From: CAXXFQ01 sp963674475
GTDB lineage: Bacteria > Planctomycetota > Planctomycetia > Pirellulales > Thermoguttaceae
Reading direction: 5' to 3'
Assembly (NCBI GenBank): GCA_963674475.2
Contig: CAXXFQ010000008.1
Span: 1-64,000 of the forward strand
DNA: 64,000 bases
Shown: positions 58,941 to 64,000 of the stretch, in pieces
Layout: each line of letters begins with the position of its first letter
How positions within the stretch are numbered: position 1 is the stretch's first letter
Made by a program: the position numbers and the translations under genes
The notes under the pieces: model-generated
Databases searched by the model: none
What the model saw: the letters and a program-made list of their open reading frames with translations, nothing else
Told to the model about the DNA's origin: nothing

Positions 58941-58989
58941 AGAGTGACTTCCGGTGCGTCAATGCACGGCCGGAAGCCGCTCTTTTTTT
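58941..58989 (+). terminator. Terminator of the alpha/beta hydrolase gene
   Basis: AGAGTGACTTCCGG pairs with CCGGAAGCCGCTCT (one mismatch region), then seven T. Confidence 0.8.
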
Positions 58990-59064
58990 GTTGAATTTGG
59001 AGGAAGTTAGCCCGAACAGGGGGTTATTGTCTTGTTATGACGAAGGGTTTTTGGGAGATTGACC

Positions 59065-59092
59065 TTGACCCAGATGGTGAATTTCCTATAAT
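59065..59092 (+). promoter_or_regulatory. Candidate sigma70-type promoter of the Ser/Thr/Pro-rich lipoprotein gene
   Basis: TTGACC (59065-59070), 16-bp spacer, TATAAT (59087-59092). It would leave a leader of about 255 nt before ATG 59355. One of the best consensus matches in the window. Confidence 0.6.
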
Positions 59093-59354
59093 CCGCGCGG
59101 TTCGAAGTTGATACGAATCTGGTTGGGCAAAAGATTGAGGAAATTTTAGAAATCCGTATAATCGTTAAATCTTAACGTAAAGTCCCCTCCCTTTGTCGGT
59201 CGATTTCCCTTAAAAGAAGTATTGCCGTTTTGGTACCGCTTCCTGCGCACTTGCCAAAGGACGGTGATGTGCGGTTCGGTCCGCTTTTGTCGGTGAGGAC
59301 TTGTTCCTCAGTCGGTCATCCAGTAAACAGGTCGTTGAACAAGGACGTTCAAAA

Positions 59355-60650
59355 ATGCGATTTTCCATTGTCTCTCGTACACTCGTCGTCGGATTGCTTC
59401 TGGCCGGATTGACCGGCTGTCACTCGACCGGGTCTTGGTCCTCGCCGAGCTGGAACGAATCGGCCTGGAACCCGACGACTTGGCATATGGGTACCGATGG
59501 CGAAGAGGCAACGTATCAGGAAAGCACGGAAGTTGCGATCCTTCCGTCCGATTCGGTGCAGCCCGCTTCGATCGACGGTCTAAAGACCCAAACGGCGGCG
59601 ACCAGTTACCCGGCAGCCGGTGGAGTTGCTCCTGCCTTTGCGACCGGTGCGACCTCGGCCGCCAATCCGACCACGCAGACCGGTTACACGGCACCCCAGT
59701 CGACGCCTTACGGAGCGACCAACCCGTACGCCTCGACCCCCGCCGCTTCGACTCCCGCTGCCTCGACCCCGACGCCGTCGGCCTACCCGTCGGCAGCGGC
59801 CGCCAATTCGAATCCTTATCGGTCTGGCTCAACGTCGGCCATGTCCGGCTCGCCGTCGTCGACCTTCCCGAATGCGACCACCGCCGGTGCGAGTGCCTAC
59901 AACCAGGCGGCTTCGTTTAAAGCATCGCCCTACAATTCGGCTCCCGCTGCGACGCCTTACGGAGCGACTTCTTACGGAGCGAAAACGAACACGACGCCGA
60001 GCAATTATGCGGCTGCCCCGTCTTATCCGCCGAGCACCAGCGGCATGACCTCGCAGACGCCCAATCCGCCTTACGCCTCCAATGCGGCTGCGAGTACTCA
60101 GCCTAACCCGAGTCTGATCGAACGGTATAAGAACGATCCGAACAGTCGGTATTATAATCCGACGACGGCTTCGACGCCCGTGACGCCCAGATCGACTCCT
60201 TCCACGGCGTCGGCGCTTTCCTATCCGAAAACCAACCCGGTTCCGATGATGGCGTCCAACCCGTATTCAACCTCGACCACCGCCCCGGCAACCGGTTCCT
60301 ACGGTAGCGGGTCGTCCTACTCGCCCACGCCGAGCACGAGTTACCCGGCCACCGGATCGACGCCCTCCACGACCACCAGTCCCTATCCGTCGTCCGGCAG
60401 TATGACCACGCCGTCCACGGCACCGACCATGCCCAACGGGTATCCGACCAGTTCGACTACGCCGGAAGGTTCGTGGCGACCGGGCAGCTGTTCGACCTAC
60501 ATGCCGGGGACCGCGTCCTCGATTCCGGTGACCTCGAACCCCGGCGGGACCCAAACGACCGTCATGCCGACCACCTCGTCGACGTCCACGCCCGCGCCGA
60601 TCGTTCCGGCCGCCTACAACCAGCCAATCAACGGCACCCGCCTCTTTTAG
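59355..60650 (+). CDS. Ser/Thr/Pro/Ala-rich putative lipoprotein
   Basis: 431 residues from ATG 59355, with AAGGA about 10 nt upstream. Lipoprotein signal VSRTLVVGLLLAGLTGC with lipobox LTGC at about residues 20-23. After a short Trp-containing start (SWNESAWNPTTWHMG) the remainder is low complexity, dominated by Ser, Thr, Pro, Ala, Tyr and Gly (YPS, ASTPAAS, STPYGATNPY), resembling a stalk or glycosylated surface protein. One more ordered motif occurs: SLIERYKNDPNSRYYNP. No enzyme domain. A surface or wall-linking role is inferred. A 112-bp tandem repeat begins at its TAG. Confidence 0.82.
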   Translation: MRFSIVSRTLVVGLLLAGLTGCHSTGSWSSPSWNESAWNPTTWHMGTDGEEATYQESTEVAILPSDSVQPASIDGLKTQTAATSYPAAGGVAPAFATGATSAANPTTQTGYTAPQSTPYGATNPYASTPAASTPAASTPTPSAYPSAAAANSNPYRSGSTSAMSGSPSSTFPNATTAGASAYNQAASFKASPYNSAPAATPYGATSYGAKTNTTPSNYAAAPSYPPSTSGMTSQTPNPPYASNAAASTQPNPSLIERYKNDPNSRYYNPTTASTPVTPRSTPSTASALSYPKTNPVPMMASNPYSTSTTAPATGSYGSGSSYSPTPSTSYPATGSTPSTTTSPYPSSGSMTTPSTAPTMPNGYPTSSTTPEGSWRPGSCSTYMPGTASSIPVTSNPGGTQTTVMPTTSSTSTPAPIVPAAYNQPINGTRLF

Positions 60651-61036
60651 ACCGGTGCTTCCGCACCGTTGTGAGAACTCGCTCCCGTTGGTCGCTGGTA
60701 TCGAATAAGTGAATTGCCTTTTTCTGTGGGCAATGTGGATGACTTTCTGGCGGCTTTTTTGGACCGGTGCTTTTGGACCGTTGTGAGAACTTGCTTCCGT
60801 TGGTCGCTGGTATCGAATAAGTGAATTGCCTTTTTCTGTGGGCAATGTGGATGACTTTCTGGCGGCTTTTTTGGACCGGTGCTTTTGGAACGTTGTGAGA
60901 ACTTGCTTCTGTTGGTCGCTGGTATCGAATAAGTGAATTGCCTTTTTTTGTGGGCAATGTGGATGACTTTCTGGCGGCTTTTTTGGACTGGTGCTTTTGG
61001 ACCGTTGTGAGAACTTGCTTCCGTTGGTCGCTGGTG
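60651..61036 (+). repeat. 112-bp tandem array built from hairpin E - module D units (copy 10)
   Basis: Three full units starting at 60651, 60763 and 60875 (exact 112-bp period), plus a partial unit from 60987. Each unit has hairpin E, GAGAACTxGCTxCCGTTGGTCGCTGGTA-type module D, TCGAATAAGTGAATTGCC, then GTGGGCAATGTGGATGACTTTCTGGCGGC and six T. Only the first unit keeps an intact E hairpin (60654-60667); later units read GGTGCTTTTGGACC. Units are over 95 percent alike, so the expansion is recent. Confidence 0.93.
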
Positions 61037-61073
61037 TTGGCGTAAGAGGATAAAAAAATTTTTAGTATCAATG

Positions 61074-61103
61074 ATGGACCGTCGATGGGCGGTCCATTTT
61101 TTT
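61074..61103 (+). terminator. Terminator after the lipoprotein gene and tandem array
   Basis: ATGGACCG (61074-61081) pairs with CGGTCCAT (61090-61097), followed by six T. Confidence 0.8.
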
Positions 61104-61570
61104 GCGCGCTTTTGCGAGGCTTTTGGAGGGTTGATCTTTTCGTGTGTTAGCAAAGGCGAGTGCTTCTTTCGTCTTTGGTTTTGTCCCTTCCAATGCCGCC
61201 TTTTTTCTTTTTTGATTTTTTAGATAACACGGCGAACCGCGAAGTCCTTGCTTTCGTATTGGTGGTCAAACGACAACGGCGTGTCGTCTTTTTTCACCGA
61301 GGGGGATCCACGTCCGGTCGGTCTTGTTGCGTTGCGACAACCTACGTTGGTGGTTAAAAAACACCACGGTCCGATCGGGCTATTTTCTTGTGAAATCTCT
61401 TGAAAGAACACCTTTCCAACTCCCTCTTCTCTCGCTTGCGTAACCTATATTTCGTTGAATCGGAACCGAAGTGCTTTTCTGCGCTTCGGCGAATTGGGCC
61501 GCCTATCCACACGATTTTCGGCCTCTTATCTTGTTTGAGCTTATCTGCGATTCGACGAAGGTGGTGCAAC
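61104..61570. other. Leader region of the subtilisin-like giant gene
   Basis: 467 bp, no credible gene on either strand. T-rich around 61190-61220. No consensus promoter found; the Shine-Dalgarno for ATG 61571 is weak (GAAGGTGG). Confidence 0.4.
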
Positions 61571-64000
61571 ATGAGCGCGTCCGATAAAGGCGCGAATCGA
61601 CCTGATCGACGTGGCGGTTGGTTACGCGGCGTCGAGGCGATGGAAGAACGCAACTTGCTCTCGGTTTCTCCTTTGGGCGGCGCTTCCTCGCTGGTCGAAA
61701 CGGCGATCGATGATTCTTTGAGTCCCCAGTCGGCGTTGACCGATACGGCCGATAGCTGGTCGGTCGATCTGGGTACGATCCACGAAACCTATGGACTCAC
61801 CGGGGCCGGTCAGACGGTGGTCGTGATCGATTCGGGAGTCGCTTACGACCATGTGGCTCTGGGCGGCGGATATGGCGACGGCTATCGCGTCGTGGGTGGA
61901 TACGACTTTGCCGAGAACGACGGCGATCCGTACGACGACGGACCGCGCGGCTCGCACGGGACCCACGTCACGGGGATTCTCGCCTCCGACGATCCGTACC
62001 ATATCGGAGTCGCGCCGGACGTCGACATCGTCTCGCTACGCGTGCTGGACGACGACGGGAACGGCGATTTCACTCAAGTGGAAGCGGCCCTTCAGTGGGT
62101 GCTCGACAATCTCGATTCGTTCGAAAATCCGATCACGACGATCAATATGTCTCTCGGCACGCGGACCACGCAAGAGGCCGTCGCCGGGGAAGCGATTCTT
62201 GAAGAGGAGCTTGCCGCGCTGGAGGCCGAGGGGATTTTCATCTCGGTCGCCGCCGGAAACCAGTTCCAGTCGACTTTGACTACCGGTTTGAGTTATCCGG
62301 CCGTCAGTCCGTACGTGGTCCCGGTCGGATCGGTCGACGCCGACGGGTCGTTGAGCTATTTTTCTCAGCGGGCCGAGTCGATCATCGCTGCGCCGGGCCG
62401 TTCGATCCAAAGTTCGATTCCCGATTATCGGGGCGATCAAAACGGCATCGCCGACGACTATGGCCGTTATTCCGGCACGAGCATGGCCGCGCCGTACGTC
62501 TCTGGCGCGAGCGTTTTATTGCGAGAAGCGTACGACACGATCGGGGTCCTTGATGTCGATCAGGACTTGCTTTACAACCTGATGGTCACGACGGCCGACA
62601 CGATTTACGATCCGGTGACCGGGCAGGAATATTGCCGACTGAATCTCTTAAATGCGATCGAAACGGTTTTTGCCGACTACGATCCGACTGAGGTGGTTCC
62701 GCCGTCCGATCCGGGCAACGTGGTGGTTGAACCGGCCGCGCCGATCGATTTGGGCGTTATCACCCAGACGACAATCGGAGCGATTTCCGTGGCCGCCGAC
62801 GGAACCCGATTCTCGATGACCGCTTCGCAAGACGGGCTGCTTTCGATCGAAGTGCCCGCCTCGTCCCATGTGAATTTCGAGCTGGTCGATGCCGAGGACC
62901 GACCGGTCGAGATCGTTTTCCAGGAAGACGGTCGCGTGGACGTGCTTGTCGAAGCGGGACAGACGATCCAATTGAAGTTGACTACCGAAGACGGTGCCGC
63001 GGCGTCGCTCGACTCGTTGCGGCTGACCAATCTGGTCAAGCTCGACGGAACGACCCTTTGGGTTACCGGTACCGAGAACGACGATACGTTTGCGTTTTCG
63101 TCCGAAGGAACCGGTTCGATCCTGGTCAACGGCGTTGCGTATCAGGTTGATTCCAGCGCGATCGACCGGATTATTTTCCATGCGGGCAACGGTCACGATT
63201 CGGCCGAGCTGACCGGAACCGACGGCAACGACCAAGTCCAACTCCGCGCCGATGCGGCCCAAGCCGTGTTCGGTTCCATTCGGATCGATACGATCGGGGT
63301 CGAATCGCACACGATCGACGGGCGTGGCGGGGCCGATTCGCTGGTCCTATATGGCACGACGAAAAACGATTCCCTTTTCCTCTCGCCCAACGCGACTCGC
63401 TTTTCAGGCGAAGGTTTCGACCATCAGCTGACAGGTTTCACCAAGGTCCAGGCTCAAGGTGGCGGTGGCCAAGATCAGGTTACTTTCACTGACTCGGCCG
63501 GAAACGATACCCTGGTCGTCACGACCGAGTACGCGAAACTCTCGGGCGCCGGTTTTTATCTGCGTGCCGAAGGGTTCGGTCAGATCGAAGCCCGTTCGAC
63601 CGGTGGGCAGGATATCGCCTACCTTCGTGATTCGGCCGGAGATGATACGTTCGTCGCTTCGCCTACCGAGGCCTCCTTGATCGGCGACGGTTACCAGGTC
63701 CAGGTCGACGGATTTCGTTATGTCTACGCCTATGCGACTCAAGGCGGCGTGAATACCGCCCGACTTTTCGATTCGGCCTCCAAAGATACGTTCATCGCGG
63801 GGCCTGAATACGCGAAGCTTTACGGGACCGGCTTTTACCTCCGCACCAACGGGTTTTCCCAGGTCGACGCCTATTCGTCCGGCGGCGCCGATGTGGCCCA
63901 TCTGTACGACTCGGCCGGAAACGATACCTTCTCGGGAACCGCCGAGGTGGCTTCGATGGTCGGTAACCGGTTTTCTAATCGGGTCCACCAGTTCCGCTAC
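61571..64000 (+). CDS. Giant secreted subtilisin-like (S8) protease with C-terminal DSxGNDT repeats (3' end beyond window)
   Basis: At least 810 residues. The N-terminus MSASDKGANRPDRRGGWLRGVEAMEERNLLSV carries a degenerate LEPR-type motif used by planctomycetes to export giant proteins. The S8 catalytic domain (about 60-400) has Asp87 in VVVIDSGVAYDH, His129 in GSHGTHVTG, Asn230 in SVAAGNQ and Ser304 in YSGTSMAAPYVSG, so it should be active. A beta-rich linker follows (residues 415-510). From about 510 onward, roughly 40-residue repeats with DSAGNDTFxxxP, YLRAEGFxQ and GFRYVYAYATQGG extend to the window edge. Function: extracellular proteolysis, possibly surface-bound. The repeats closely resemble those ending the left-edge protein at 5970-6512. 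Confidence 0.93.
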   Translation, partial: MSASDKGANRPDRRGGWLRGVEAMEERNLLSVSPLGGASSLVETAIDDSLSPQSALTDTADSWSVDLGTIHETYGLTGAGQTVVVIDSGVAYDHVALGGGYGDGYRVVGGYDFAENDGDPYDDGPRGSHGTHVTGILASDDPYHIGVAPDVDIVSLRVLDDDGNGDFTQVEAALQWVLDNLDSFENPITTINMSLGTRTTQEAVAGEAILEEELAALEAEGIFISVAAGNQFQSTLTTGLSYPAVSPYVVPVGSVDADGSLSYFSQRAESIIAAPGRSIQSSIPDYRGDQNGIADDYGRYSGTSMAAPYVSGASVLLREAYDTIGVLDVDQDLLYNLMVTTADTIYDPVTGQEYCRLNLLNAIETVFADYDPTEVVPPSDPGNVVVEPAAPIDLGVITQTTIGAISVAADGTRFSMTASQDGLLSIEVPASSHVNFELVDAEDRPVEIVFQEDGRVDVLVEAGQTIQLKLTTEDGAAASLDSLRLTNLVKLDGTTLWVTGTENDDTFAFSSEGTGSILVNGVAYQVDSSAIDRIIFHAGNGHDSAELTGTDGNDQVQLRADAAQAVFGSIRIDTIGVESHTIDGRGGADSLVLYGTTKNDSLFLSPNATRFSGEGFDHQLTGFTKVQAQGGGGQDQVTFTDSAGNDTLVVTTEYAKLSGAGFYLRAEGFGQIEARSTGGQDIAYLRDSAGDDTFVASPTEASLIGDGYQVQVDGFRYVYAYATQGGVNTARLFDSASKDTFIAGPEYAKLYGTGFYLRTNGFSQVDAYSSGGADVAHLYDSAGNDTFSGTAEVASMVGNRFSNRVHQFRY

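Noticed and set aside
60651..61036. Possible CRISPR array
   Set aside because: The whole 112-bp unit repeats, with no variable spacers, and there are no cas genes.
60647..61153. Repetitive minus-strand frames over the 112-bp array
   Set aside because: They follow the DNA repeat period with no start site, and the same sequence is a non-coding hairpin repeat elsewhere.

Overview
The window looks like a chromosomal contig from a member of the Planctomycetota, probably a Pirellulales-like or gut-type lineage. The phylum is well supported; the lower rank is inferred. Evidence is the giant secreted repeat proteins, one starting with a degenerate LEPR-type N-terminal motif (MEERNLLS). A DUF1571-type protein, a Lys/Ser-rich histone-H1-like protein with a conserved C-terminal domain, a planctomycete-style secretin fragment and split BamA genes point the same way. 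The content is mostly housekeeping and cell-envelope genes. I saw no prophage, transposase, CRISPR array or tRNA.

Layout. 1-6512 is the middle and C-terminal part of a giant secreted repeat protein. It ends abruptly against the 5' fragment of a secretin-like gene on the other strand (6513-7116). 7625-13267 holds folD, a histone-like gene, a squalene-cyclase-fold membrane protein and a small Cys-rich secreted protein. 13268-18326 holds malic enzyme, a metallo-beta-lactamase hydrolase, a DUF1571-type protein and kdtA/waaA; all four are recognisable but interrupted by frameshifts. 18661-24393 has an AI-2E-type transporter, a YfcE phosphoesterase and a BamA machine split into a five-POTRA protein and a beta-barrel protein. 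24787-33302 has a pseudo-receiver protein, an HTH-EIIA protein, a 1346-residue vWA/TPR/YfaP-like secreted protein and a secreted protein of unknown function. 33873-45637 holds a small unknown gene, a class V aminotransferase, a methyltransferase, larC, a membrane-HTH protein, an HD-GYP response regulator, two membrane proteins, a MagIII-like glycosylase, a nitroreductase and a TIM-barrel isomerase. 45744-52661 holds uvrA, transketolase and a HIT protein. 52832-61036 holds four secreted catabolic or envelope proteins (ThuA-beta-helix, ceramidase-like, esterase, Ser/Thr/Pro lipoprotein) and one small cytoplasmic protein. From 61571 to the right edge is a subtilisin-type giant protein whose C-terminal repeats resemble those of the left-edge protein.

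The most unusual feature is a family of modular intergenic repeats with about ten copies between 8.5 and 61 kb. Each is a string of short hairpins (named A to F here) around a conserved GGTCCAAAAAGTTTTT core. They lie directly after stop codons, carry A-rich and T-rich flanks that make outward-facing terminator-like ends, and show base-pair-preserving differences between copies. Some are half elements, some are inverted double elements of about 280 bp, and one has expanded into a 112-bp tandem array. No mobilising enzyme is present in the window.

Two cautions. At least twelve frameshifts, the clearest ones at homopolymers, with most concentrated at 14.5-18.3 kb, look like sequence error rather than gene decay. 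The tail-to-tail truncation at about 6512 may be an assembly chimera.
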